A stretch of 64,000 bases of DNA from Periconia sp. R9002 (lineage: Eukaryota > Ascomycota > Dothideomycetes > Pleosporales > Periconiaceae). The stretch is from assembly GCA_023627715.1 (NCBI GenBank), contig JAMAHW010000008.1:62001-126000 (forward strand), in the 5' to 3' direction. Shown here in pieces: positions 55,328-64,000 of this stretch. The first letter of the stretch is position 1, and each line of letters opens with the position of its first letter. The notes under the pieces are model-generated. The model worked only from the letters and a program-made list of their open reading frames with translations, was not told the origin of the DNA and did not search any database. The position numbers and the translations under genes are program-made.

Positions 55328-57376
55328 ATGACGCTCAGATTCTCTCTCGGAAAAGCCACCAAGGCTCTGCCTGGCTCCAAGGCAAACGCGGAAGATGACA
55401 AAGCTCGCAATGAAAAGAGTGCGTTGGACAAGATCATGGCCGATGTCGAGGACGAACATGGCGAGAAACGCGACCTACTCGGCGACGGCGATAGAGACGA
55501 CGAAGTTCCCGACGATCTTTTTATACCCACAAGCTCGAAACGACACTTCACAGCGCGGGCAAGGTCTACGAAGTCTGGTCCTGGCACTCTCGATTTTATA
55601 CCGTCAACTTCGTGGGGCAGGGCTGGACATCAAAACACCACATCCCTTGAACAGCCCCAACAACAAAACGACTACGCGTCTGTGATTGCAAAGGCTTCAA
55701 ACCTACCCCCGAACATTAATCCCCGTGTCATAGAAGATCTTTTCGCCGACTACCGTTCGCTCAAAATCGTCAAAACGGAGAAGATTCCACCTGACCGTCC
55801 CAGCAGCGCAACGCAAGGCTCCCGACCGTCGGTCACCTTGAAAATTACATTCGACAAACATGCAGACTCTCAAGACCTCAACACAGCCATTGGAAACCTC
55901 CACGGCAAAAAATATCTCGGCAGGGGATACTATTTGCACCTTGACCGATATCGCTATAGTAACGACAGCATGAGTACAAAGAAGCAGGAGGAGCCTTTCG
56001 CAGCTACTTTGCGTGAAGTGGGCATTGCCAATCCGGCCGGTCGCTCCATGCACCAGGGAATGGGGCGCAAACACGGGTCGAATATGAACAAGCAGCTGGT
56101 GGTTACGGTCCATGCGCCGCCGGATGCCGCCATGCTTAGGCTCATACACCAGACTGTCGAGGGTGTCGTCCAAGGTGGAATGGAATTTGAGGCCGCGCTC
56201 ATGCAAGTCCCTCAAGTCCAAGAGGAGGAGCGATTTGCTTGGCTCTTCGATCAGAGGCACCCATTGAACCGTTACTATCGATGGCGCATATATCAACACG
56301 CCAACGGTCTTTCAGATGAGCAAGCCGTATTCTTTCAGCAACCACCTTGGCAGACACCCGAGGATGGATTTGTTGATGAGTATGCTTATGAACTCAAGAA
56401 CTTGGGTCATGGTGGAGAATTCTGGGATCAAAACGAGGAAGATAATCCAATGCGACATGCCGTTGCGCATGGAGAAGTCTATCCAGGCAGGCCTTCCGCT
56501 TCCTACGGTATCCTCTGTCCACGGTCGAGGGCGCTCCTAATCTGGATGCTTTCTTCTTACCCACCCAACGGAATGCACAACGAAGAAGTTGCTGCGATCT
56601 GCGAGTTTGCAATTAGACACGCCATAAACGGGCTTGATGAAGTGGTTGATTATCTCATTACCAACATATTTCAGCCCTTTTCGCTGTCATCTGCCAACCT
56701 AAGGAAACATACTACTGCGCCTCTGGTACCTCGTATTGAAAATGCTCTGAATATCGTCTCCGACGTCCTTCTCACCTCATACAAGCAAAGCGGTCCTGCT
56801 GTCCGATACCGGCAAGTCATTGGCGAGCAGCTGGTTACGCGCAAAGTGTTTGAATATCTTGAGAAGATCCCCGAACTTCAAAACATGCAGAAGCTGAGCC
56901 GAAATAATTTCCGCAGCCATATCAATTCCGTTCTTAATGTATGGAAGAGTGAACATATCCTCGAGAACGCCACACTAGAGCATCTGGACATGGCATTCAA
57001 CGAGCGAGAGCGGGAAAAGAACCGTGTAGCTAAGGAACAAAAAGCTGAAGAACGCCGACAGAGGAAGATACAGCAGAAGGGCAAGGTACCCCAGACAGTT
57101 CTGCAGAAGCGCCCATTTGGGGTCGATGGAGCAATGGATGAAGAGGAGATTGAAGTAACTTCGGAAGAGGATTCGGCGGACGATGGCGAGGATGACATGG
57201 AGGAAGTGGAGGAAATGGACACTGGAGCTGGCTTGGGAACGATGCAGAACGAGGGCGCAGGAAGTGAGGAAGTCGGCCAAAGCACGGTAGTGGAGATGCC
57301 GGGAGAGTCTGCAGCTGCTCGAGCACGACGTCTGCGTCCCAAAGCGGAGGATATGTTTGTATCCGAGGGAGAGTGA
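55328..57376 (+). CDS. U2 snRNP-associated SURP protein (SR140 / U2SURP homologue)
   Basis: A single exon of 682 aa from the ATG at 55328. Domain order matches SR140: an acidic N-terminus, a divergent RRM (about 118-212, from NLPPNINPRVIEDLFADYRS to GRGYYLHLDRY), a SURP module (about 265-322: AMLRLIHQTVEGVVQGGMEF and FAWLFDQRHPLNRYYRWRIY), then a CID-like helical domain (about 398-545, SRALLIWMLSSYPPNGMHNE onward), and a basic/acidic tail ending MFVSEGE. The human and yeast-relative proteins associate with the U2 snRNP and help branch-site selection during splicing in the nucleus. The RS-rich tail of the animal protein is replaced here by an acidic, Glu-rich one. Confidence 0.88.
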   Translation: MTLRFSLGKATKALPGSKANAEDDKARNEKSALDKIMADVEDEHGEKRDLLGDGDRDDEVPDDLFIPTSSKRHFTARARSTKSGPGTLDFIPSTSWGRAGHQNTTSLEQPQQQNDYASVIAKASNLPPNINPRVIEDLFADYRSLKIVKTEKIPPDRPSSATQGSRPSVTLKITFDKHADSQDLNTAIGNLHGKKYLGRGYYLHLDRYRYSNDSMSTKKQEEPFAATLREVGIANPAGRSMHQGMGRKHGSNMNKQLVVTVHAPPDAAMLRLIHQTVEGVVQGGMEFEAALMQVPQVQEEERFAWLFDQRHPLNRYYRWRIYQHANGLSDEQAVFFQQPPWQTPEDGFVDEYAYELKNLGHGGEFWDQNEEDNPMRHAVAHGEVYPGRPSASYGILCPRSRALLIWMLSSYPPNGMHNEEVAAICEFAIRHAINGLDEVVDYLITNIFQPFSLSSANLRKHTTAPLVPRIENALNIVSDVLLTSYKQSGPAVRYRQVIGEQLVTRKVFEYLEKIPELQNMQKLSRNNFRSHINSVLNVWKSEHILENATLEHLDMAFNEREREKNRVAKEQKAEERRQRKIQQKGKVPQTVLQKRPFGVDGAMDEEEIEVTSEEDSADDGEDDMEEVEEMDTGAGLGTMQNEGAGSEEVGQSTVVEMPGESAAARARRLRPKAEDMFVSEGE

Positions 57377-58373
57377 GAGCAGCCTGCTTGAGAGGGAGGA
57401 TGATTTCTGTGATGAAGGGATGAATGTACAATATCAAAAGGGTTACGGGAGACGGCTCATCCCCCGTCGATACAGCATTGGTGTGCTACACAATGGATGG
57501 GATGGAATAGGATGCTCAGCAGCACATGGTTTTCTTTAGCGGAGGCGGCCAGTAACTACCAAAACCCTCTTGGTGGGGTAGTTGATGGCTGGGTTGCTAG
57601 ACTCCAGCTGCAATAAGGGGGGAAAATGCAATTCAATTCTCTTCAGACGATGCGTTTCACCTTTATAGATAAATTTGTGGCACGTGTAGTCGGTTTGATG
57701 GGTACAAGTAAATATGTAGGTAAGATGCGGAGGGGGATAAATGTTTAGCTGCCAGCCTGCTTGTACGTGTATGCAGGCAGCTAGGCCCAATCACAACCCC
57801 GCACTCGCCAACTCGGAGGCACTCTGCCTCACGGCACGGCATAAGTTAGCCCTAGGTAACACGGCGCTTCTGCCTTGCTTGCTTGCTTGCTTGTCCGCCT
57901 GTCTGTCTGTCTGTCTCGCCCTTTGTCCCTCTCTCTTCCAAGCTGTTGTCCTGTCCGGATACACTGTCGGCCGCCATCGGAAGTACCAGTGTGTGCAGGC
58001 AGGCATCGTGTCCACTGGAACTCACCGCATCACGCCCCCACGTGCGTGTCCCGTGATTTTGCCTTCAACCGAGTCCACCCAGTTCGCGGGTCCATCCTAC
58101 AATCAATAACTACCTAACTAGCTAACCTAAACTACTTACATTACACTACACCGTCTCTCACGCAGACGCAGAGGCGGCCCCCGCCAAACAATCCTGCCTG
58201 CCCACCGTCCTGACGACTGAATCGAGACGCATTGCCTAGATAATATTATATCATTGAGCTTCTCGCTCTCAGGTGTGCCGCCGCCGAGCTCCCCGCCTGC
58301 TCGCCCGCCTGCCTGCCTCCCCTTGACTTGTCCCCCCACTCACCTTCGCGTCACGTTCAAAATCTAGCCCATA
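57377..58373. other. Intergenic with tetranucleotide repeats
   Basis: This is the 3' flank of the SR140 gene and the promoter and leader of the next gene. It holds (CTTG)n at about 57873-57893 followed by (TGTC)n at about 57899-57916, and C-rich sequence just before the next ATG. No gene is seen. Confidence 0.55.
57873..57916. repeat. Compound microsatellite, (CTTG)n and (TGTC)n
   Basis: Tandem CTTG units are followed by tandem TGTC units in the promoter-side region of the DUF7918 gene. Confidence 0.8.
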
Positions 58374-60242
58374 ATGCCTTGCTTCTTGGGTCTCGCCGTC
58401 AGCATTCACACCCCGAATGGTCCGTTGCCCGAACACTCGGTGCAGAAACAGTCGAGAGCCCACCGCATTACCTCCTACATCCCAGTTCCGCCTGCAAAGA
58501 CCCCCGTCGGCTCGACCAAGCCAGAGCAGTCTACCTTCGCCATCTCAATCACTCTCCTCACCCCCGGCCTCCACGTCCCCTACTCCACTCCAAAACCTAC
58601 CCCAGAAGACCCAAACCCGAAGCCCAAGATCGTCGGCGGTGCTCCCCTTCTGGGCGACGACCGATCCAAGACGGGCCCGGTGATCGCCCCGTACAAACCC
58701 CTCACTACCTCCCCGAACGAAACAATCGCTGCATACATATATTTCGATGGTCGAGCAAAAGAAGAAGTTGCTACTCTCCTCCGCCGCGGTGAGGAGACCT
58801 GGGTGAATTCACGGTGGGTCAGCGTGCCCGAATCCGAGGGCGGCGGCCTAGCAGAGCGTGAATTCTTGTTCCGCGAGGTTGGCCTCGAGCGATGGCTCAA
58901 CGGTCTGGATCTGGAAGGCAAAGATGTTGCAGCTACTATCGAGCGCCGGAAGCAGCGTCTAGAGAAGAAGCGCAGGAAAAAAAGAGAAGCTCAAAAAAGC
59001 GACGACGACGATGAAGAACTCAAAACACATAGGAACGGTGTATTACGATACGGTGACAATAAGGATGCGCCAGTTGAGTCGCTATCCGGGAACGAGGATT
59101 TCTTCACGTCCGATTCAGACTCTGAGGATGAGGGTCCGCAGCCAGAGGCCGCAGGTCAGATCAAGGTTGCCTTGTTCCGTGTACTAGCCAGCGGCGAGAT
59201 CAAGCGCGGCGAGTATTCTCCTCAGTTTGACGCGCATGATGACGACGAGGGAACCGGGCAAAATGGTAACGGTGAAGGCGAGGACGTGGACCATACGACA
59301 AGTTTTGCAAAACCAAAGACACTAGATCCCAAGTCTATCAGCACTCAGACCGTGACCGGCATCGACCCCCCGGATAAGCCCTACGCCGTTTTCACTTTCC
59401 TTTACCGTGGTGAACGTAAGTTTTTGCTTCTACTTTATAGAGCTAGGTCTAACTAATGTCAGGTCAACTCCGCAAAATGGGCATTCTAGCCGCCGATAAA
59501 ACGGACGCATCACCTGTGGCTGCACGGAGGAAGTCCCGCGGTTTGGACCTCAGCGCACTCAAGCCATTGAATGCCACTGCAGGCACCAAAAACTTTGGCG
59601 GCTACCGAGACAAGGATGCCAAATCCAAAAGGAAAGACGAAGATGCCATGGACAGCGATGCTGACGAAGACGAAGATACCAAAACGAAGATGGATGAAGC
59701 CGATGCCGACGATGAAGCAGAAACAAGTGGTAAGGGGATGTTGTCACCTGAAGATGCCCTAAGGCAAGGTGAACTTGCAGAGGGTGTACGCAAAATCAAG
59801 GTAACCAATCATCTGGAACTAAAATATTAGTCTGATTTTCTCTAACATTTCCTCACAGTTAAAACGCCAACATTCCGCTGAGCCTGTAGGAAGAACATCA
59901 CTATCAGACGACCGAGGCACGTCCGGTTCACCCGTCTCAGGCACACCAAACACCAGCAACGAGGCACCCGGAGATGCTCCAATAGCACCCAAGTCTTCAG
60001 CACCAGATCTCGGCGCAGAAGGCACTGTAGGATCGCCCTTCAAGAAGCACCGAGCGTCGCTTCCCGGCTTCGACGAAAGCGTGCGAAAGAGCCTGGGTGC
60101 GACATTGGCGGGTGCAGCTTCTTCTGCATCTCCATCGTCACTGTCACAGCAGCCCCAACAAAAAGAGCGTGGCAAGTCCGAGAGCAGTATCCCACCTTCG
60201 AACATGATCGAGACGAAAATGGACGAGGATGAGGAGTTGTGA
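58374..60242 (+). CDS. DUF7918-type fungal protein
   Basis: Three exons: 58374-59415, 59463-59800 and 59859-60242, giving 587 aa. The start (GLAVSIHTPNGPLPEHSVQK and the following SYIPVPPAKTP) and the block ETIAAYIYFDGRAKEEVATL followed by WVSVPESEGGGLAEREFLFR resemble the fungal DUF7918 domain, a beta-rich N-terminal domain. It ends with KPYAVFTFLYRGERQLRKMG across the first intron. Between lie a Lys/Arg-rich helix (RRKQRLEKKRRKKREAQK, a possible nuclear signal) and acidic stretches. The C-terminal third is polar and disordered (ENDs in KMDEDEEL). Function is unknown. The 3' end converges on the TRAPPC12-like gene. Confidence 0.75.
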
Positions 60243-61347
60243 CTATTTGACCAAGTGCGAATGCAGAGCGCGTTGGGATAAATCGGTTCGAAAAGCGGAT
60301 CGATCGAGTTGAGTTACGAGCGTTGAGTTGAGTTGAATTGGGATGGCGAGTCCGAGTTGAATATCCTGGTGGCTGTTGTATCGCGTGGTGGTGATGATAG
60401 TCCAAAAACCTTTCTTCTCCCATTGTCCGCGAGAAGGCAACCCTTTTTGGATGGCGAATCATTGATAATGACGATGCCGTTGATGTTGATGTTGAAGATG
60501 GATGCATAAATGCACGCATGAATGCATACTGTGAACAATGTGTGAATAAGGCTGGGTGGGATGTGAGCTGAGGCTACTGCGAGGATAGGAGATACACGTG
60601 TATGTAGCCACACTCGGGAGAAGGGGAAACGCGTCCCACGGTTCTGGACGCGAAGAGAGAAAAAGGGAACAACATCCATCATCGCCACCCCGTCGTTGTT
60701 GTGGTTGGAAATGAGATTCGATTGGAGGAAGTGGAAACTTTGGGACCGACGCACGCACGAAAGCACATAGCAAGCAAAGCAAGCAATGAAAATTTAAATA
60801 CCCTCCTCTCTCTTCTTTGGCCAAATACTTATGGTGGTTTATATACATATATATATATTTGTTTCCTGTGTGTGTAAGTGTATTATAGATTGTTTGTTTC
60901 ATCTCCGTACTTGCATCACCGTTTGAACTTGTATATGGATTTGCATAAGGATGAATAAATACATAGCTAAGTACGCACTGGTTCTTCGTTTCGATTTCTC
61001 CCTTCAAATATATATATATACTTATATACGTAGTCATTCCCTAGTAATTCCACATGTATGTATGTATATAGGTATATGTTATCCACTGACAGGAGCACAT
61101 AAAAAAGACACAGTCAGTCATATGTACACATGCATATATATGTATGTATGATTTGATCAACCCTATAAAAATGCAAGGTAGATAAACGTTATACGAATTT
61201 CATCGAATTGTTTATATTTGGTTTGGCATTCCTTATTTTGATAAAATATTTATTTCGAAAAGTGGGATGGGGAGAGGTAATCCAAATCACCACACACATC
61301 CCATCATCTACATACCCCCAACCCTATGTACGCATGACGCAACATGC
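60243..61347. other. Convergent intergenic region
   Basis: This is the 3' flanks of the DUF7918 and TRAPPC12-like genes. It contains GAGTTGA-type degenerate repeats at 60300-60345 and TA-rich tracts at 60841-60860 and 61009-61030, consistent with 3' end formation signals. No gene is seen. Confidence 0.55.
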
Positions 61348-62847
61348 CTAGAGCTTGAAATCCGAGCTCGGAATCTCCCACCCAACCTTGCCATCCACCT
61401 TCCTCGCGGCCAACTTCTCGGCAAGCTGGACCTTGCGCTCGCGATTCCGCTCCGTGCACAGCTCGTACACGGTGCACAGGTTGAAGACGGACGAGTGAAA
61501 GGGCAGACTCGACTCGACGACGTCGGTGAGGAGTTTCTTGGACGCGGCGATCTGGCCCGTGTACAGGAGGCACACGGCGAGGTTCTGCGCGACCATGGTG
61601 TCGTGCGGGAACCGGTCGTGCAGGGTTTGGAAGAGGGAGGTTGCTTTGGGGTAGTCGGAGGTGGCGAGGTGGATTAGGGCTGTGAGGGTGCCGGTGATGA
61701 GGTCGTCGGTGTTTTCAGTGGTGTTGTTCTCGTCGTCTTCGGTGGTGAGGGTGGGGAGTGATTGTTCGAGGAGACGCTTCGCTGCTTGCAGATCGCCCAA
61801 ACGCAGCCGTACTAGGATTTCCATGACGCGGATTTCGTTGATGTCGGTGGAGGGGGAAGAGTCTGGAGTGAATTGAAGCAGCGTGCTGAGGTGTCGTCCC
61901 GCGCTCTCCAAGTCGCCCATCTCAATCAAGATATTGGCCACGCGGATCCCACAGTCGCGTAGTCTCGCGCGCCACATGGCCTTGTCCGGCTCCGACTCGG
62001 CTTTGACAATGTTCTCGCGACACTCGCGCGCCAGCTCGTAGTATCCCATGATGCCCTTGCGCCATTCCCCGAAACCCAAGGCCGCGAGCCGGACCACCAA
62101 AAGGCGTAGATCCCAGGGTGCTAGGTGGGCGTTTGTGAGAGGATGTCGGTAGAAGGTACTCGTCAGATCACCGAGGACCTTGGATTCCTGGGCGGCGAGG
62201 GCATGTTCTGAGATCAAACACAGACATGCGAGACGGATGTGTAAGAGGTGTAGCAGGGATTCGTAGTCGGTTGGTGAAGCGGATTGTAAGATGTTCCGCG
62301 AAGCAGCGATGGCGGCGAGACGGAAATGGCCCGATAGAAGGAGAGTGTCGACGGGGGACGAGAGGGATGGGTTGCTGGGAGCATTCAGGAAGGGTGGTGG
62401 GATGTTGGAGGCGGGGAGGACGTGGTAGGCCTGGGGATCTTGGATGAAGGAGAAGTCCTTGGGCGGCATGTCGTCAACCACGGGACTCTTCACGCTCGCA
62501 TGGCGGTGGTGGTGGAGGTGCTGCTGCGGTGACAGCGGAGATGCTTCCGAGCGCGTCGGCGACAGGACGCGTGCATGATGTGGGAGTGGCTGCTCGTGCA
62601 GTGCTGGGTTGCGGACAGGAACGGTGATGCGTGGTGAGGACGTTGAAGGTGGGTCCGACAGCGGGCTGGACCTACGTCAGCAGCCGTGATGGTGAATGCT
62701 AAGGGGTGCGGAGGCGTACTCGTACTCATCTATATCCAGAGGGCCCTTTGTGGAACGGCGGGGGATGGCAATTCGACGACGCTCGTCACCGCTGGGGGCG
62801 CGACCATGGCTCCGGGCTGGTTCAGGAATGTGCGGAGGAGGGTTCAT
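61348..62847 (-). CDS. TRAPP complex subunit 12-like TPR protein
   Basis: Exon 1 is 62847-62726 and exon 2 is 62671-61348, joined in phase 2 across a 54-nt intron with a CTGAC branch, giving 481 aa. The start was found by splicing; the in-frame GTG at 62493 is not a start. The first 110 residues are Pro-, Ser- and His-rich. From about residue 130 the protein is a helical TPR-like solenoid (HFRLAAIAASRNIL, RLAALGFGEWRKGIMGYYE, GDLESAGRHLSTLLQF, DYPKATSLFQTLHDRFPHDT, GQIAASKKLLTDVVE). It ends with SSVFNLCTVYELCTERNRER, a segment characteristic of TRAPPC12. TRAPPC12 belongs to metazoan and fungal TRAPPIII-type complexes that act on Rab1/Ypt1 in ER-Golgi traffic and autophagy. Another TPR protein is possible but less likely. 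Confidence 0.7.
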
Positions 62848-63451
62848 GTCATGTGTAATAAGCGTTCAAGGAAACTTGAGCACTACAAGCTGGCTGGCTG
62901 GCTGGGCGGGAGGGATAAATGGAGGAATAGGTTAAAGGTTTACGTGTGGCAACAGATCTATTCCCACATGGGCAGACAACGCAGCCGGTGCACCGCTACA
63001 CGACACGGCCATCAATGTACAGGACGGTAGCGTACCGTAGCCTGCATATGTCGACCTATATAATATATCCTTCAGGCAGTTTGTGTCTATACGAATATCC
63101 AGCCACACCATCATTGGATCCGTATCCAGATATACCTGACGCATGGTGGTGTTGTGAAGTGTGGAGAAGGGCGTGTTCGGTCCGATGTTCGGAGCCACCT
63201 CGCCCAATCACGGCCCGCTCCATGGTTTTGCCCAGTTCGCCTCTGTGCGGAGAGCAAAGAAATCCACCTTTTGACTCAATCCGCCCGACCGTCAAAAGCT
63301 CGCCTGTCTCCGCCATATTCCCAATTCCTCTCCAACCCCCCCAGTTCACCGCCTCTCTCACTCTTCGTCTGACCAGACGTTGATAATCTTTTCTTTTTCC
63401 CTTTCTTTTGCTTTCCACACACTGCAATTGTCCGCAAGGACCTTGCCCACA
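62848..63451. other. Divergent promoter region of the TRAPPC12-like gene and ILV2
   Basis: About 600 nt between two divergent start codons. It carries a TGACTCA site (63272-63278) and C/T-rich sequence just before the ILV2 ATG. An open minus-strand frame across ILV2 exon 1 and this region is a shadow. Confidence 0.6.
63272..63278 (+). promoter_or_regulatory. Gcn4/CPC1-type site upstream of ILV2
   Basis: A perfect TGACTCA palindrome core lies 174 nt upstream of the ILV2 ATG. This is the binding sequence of the cross-pathway control bZIP factor (Gcn4 in yeast, CPC1 or CpcA in filamentous fungi), which activates amino-acid biosynthesis genes including ILV genes on amino-acid starvation. The sequence and position are seen; the regulation is inferred. 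Confidence 0.6.
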
Positions 63452-64000
63452 ATGCATTCTCGCAGCAAAGCCATTCAGGCTCTGAAGGGCACGCGATGTT
63501 TTTCCACCTCGACTCCCAGACCCGCCCTCTCGCCCTACCGGAAAGCTACTCAGGCTGCAGGTGCCAAAGTCGTCAAAGATGATGTAAAGAGAACACAGAG
63601 CACAGCAGCTGCTGCGGCTACAGCTACCCAAACACAAGCGCCCCCCGCCCAAGATAGAAGGCCTCGGCCCTCTCCCGCCTTCAATCGTGAAGATTATGCC
63701 GTCCAACCATTGAGGCGCAAGCAGCCTGAGATGGACCACTCCTTTGTGGGCATGACTGGCGGAGAGATTGTCCACGAGATGATGCTCCGTCAGGGAGTCA
63801 AGCACGTCTGTATGTACTTGCCGCGGTCGTTTGCTGTCTTCTTTGTCCATGTTTGCTCAATGTCTCTCCAAATGCTGACTTATATGACTCAGTTGGCTAT
63901 CCTGGTGGTGCTATCCTTCCCGTCTTCGATGCCATTTACAATTCGCCGAATTTCGACTTTATCCTCCCCCGCCATGAACAAGGTGCTGGCCACATGGCCG
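63452..64000 (+). CDS. ILV2: Acetolactate synthase catalytic subunit (partial, 5' end)
   Basis: Exon 1 is 63452-63809 and exon 2 starts at 63893 and runs off the window. They join in phase 1 to restore [20 protein letters not shown], a hallmark of acetohydroxyacid synthase. The first 85 or so residues are basic, Ser- and Ala-rich, and start [20 protein letters not shown], a mitochondrial targeting peptide. The conserved enzyme starts at about [20 protein letters not shown] and includes [12 protein letters not shown], whose Glu activates the thiamine diphosphate cofactor. The enzyme makes acetolactate or acetohydroxybutyrate, the first shared step of valine, leucine and isoleucine synthesis, in mitochondria. 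It is the target of sulfonylurea-type inhibitors. The gene is divergent from the TRAPPC12-like gene. Confidence 0.95.
   Translation, partial: MHSRSKAIQALKGTRCFSTSTPRPALSPYRKATQAAGAKVVKDDVKRTQSTAAAAATATQTQAPPAQDRRPRPSPAFNREDYAVQPLRRKQPEMDHSFVGMTGGEIVHEMMLRQGVKHVCMYLPRSFAVFFVHVCSMSLQMLTYMTQLAILVVLSFPSSMPFTIRRISTLSSPAMNKVLATWP

Noticed and set aside
63056..63850. A 264-codon minus-strand frame over the ILV2 start
   Set aside because: It is the antisense of ILV2 exon 1 and its promoter; the ILV2 frame is unmistakable.
1..64000. CRISPR arrays, rRNA genes or intact transposase/reverse transcriptase genes
   Set aside because: None seen on reading both strands; repeats found are microsatellites, one tandem duplication and one inverted-repeat element.

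Overview
This window is nuclear DNA from a filamentous ascomycete (Pezizomycotina; the gene content suggests a Leotiomycete-like fungus, which is inference). The evidence is short GT-AG introns of about 50-95 nt with CTNAC-type branch sites, a fungal gene repertoire (ARL1, ILV2, a TFIIIC subunit, DUF3433, a Pth11-like receptor, an M35 deuterolysin), and long gene-free stretches with microsatellites between some genes. Exon boundaries were worked out by hand from frame continuity, splice consensus and, where possible, comparison of paralogues.

Layout. From 0 to 18 kb is an accessory, mostly secreted or transport region. It holds the 3' tip of an unrecognised gene, a class A FAD monooxygenase, a small element with inverted terminal repeats (3265-3704), a Cys/His-rich unknown protein, and two tandem copies of a locus for an 8-cysteine small secreted protein (the first copy is frameshifted). 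It also holds an SLC6-type symporter, a deuterolysin metalloprotease and a BBE-type FAD oxidoreductase. From 18 to 26 kb come an unknown 225-aa gene, ARL1, a 2.7-kb gene-free stretch with a possible gene relic, and a Pth11-like seven-helix protein. From 26 to 42 kb three genes (A 26492-28596, B 34270-36656, C 40099-41913) encode divergent members of one family I do not recognise. They share an N-terminal helical module, a disordered linker and a C-terminal helical module, and sit in repeat-rich intergenic DNA with one CE1 acetylxylan esterase gene among them.

From 44 to 64 kb is a conserved housekeeping block: a DUF3433 membrane protein, a second multipass membrane protein, a small unknown protein, tRNA-Ser(GCU), a TFIIIC WD-repeat subunit, an unknown nuclear-looking protein, the U2-snRNP factor SR140/U2SURP, a DUF7918 protein, a TRAPPC12-like TPR protein and the start of ILV2 (acetolactate synthase), which has a Gcn4/CPC1-type TGACTCA site upstream.

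The most interesting material is the three-member unknown family at 26-42 kb, the duplicated 8-Cys secreted-protein locus whose copy 1 carries both a frameshift and a relic of the symporter's last codons, and the divergent pairing of a tRNA gene with a TFIIIC-subunit gene.
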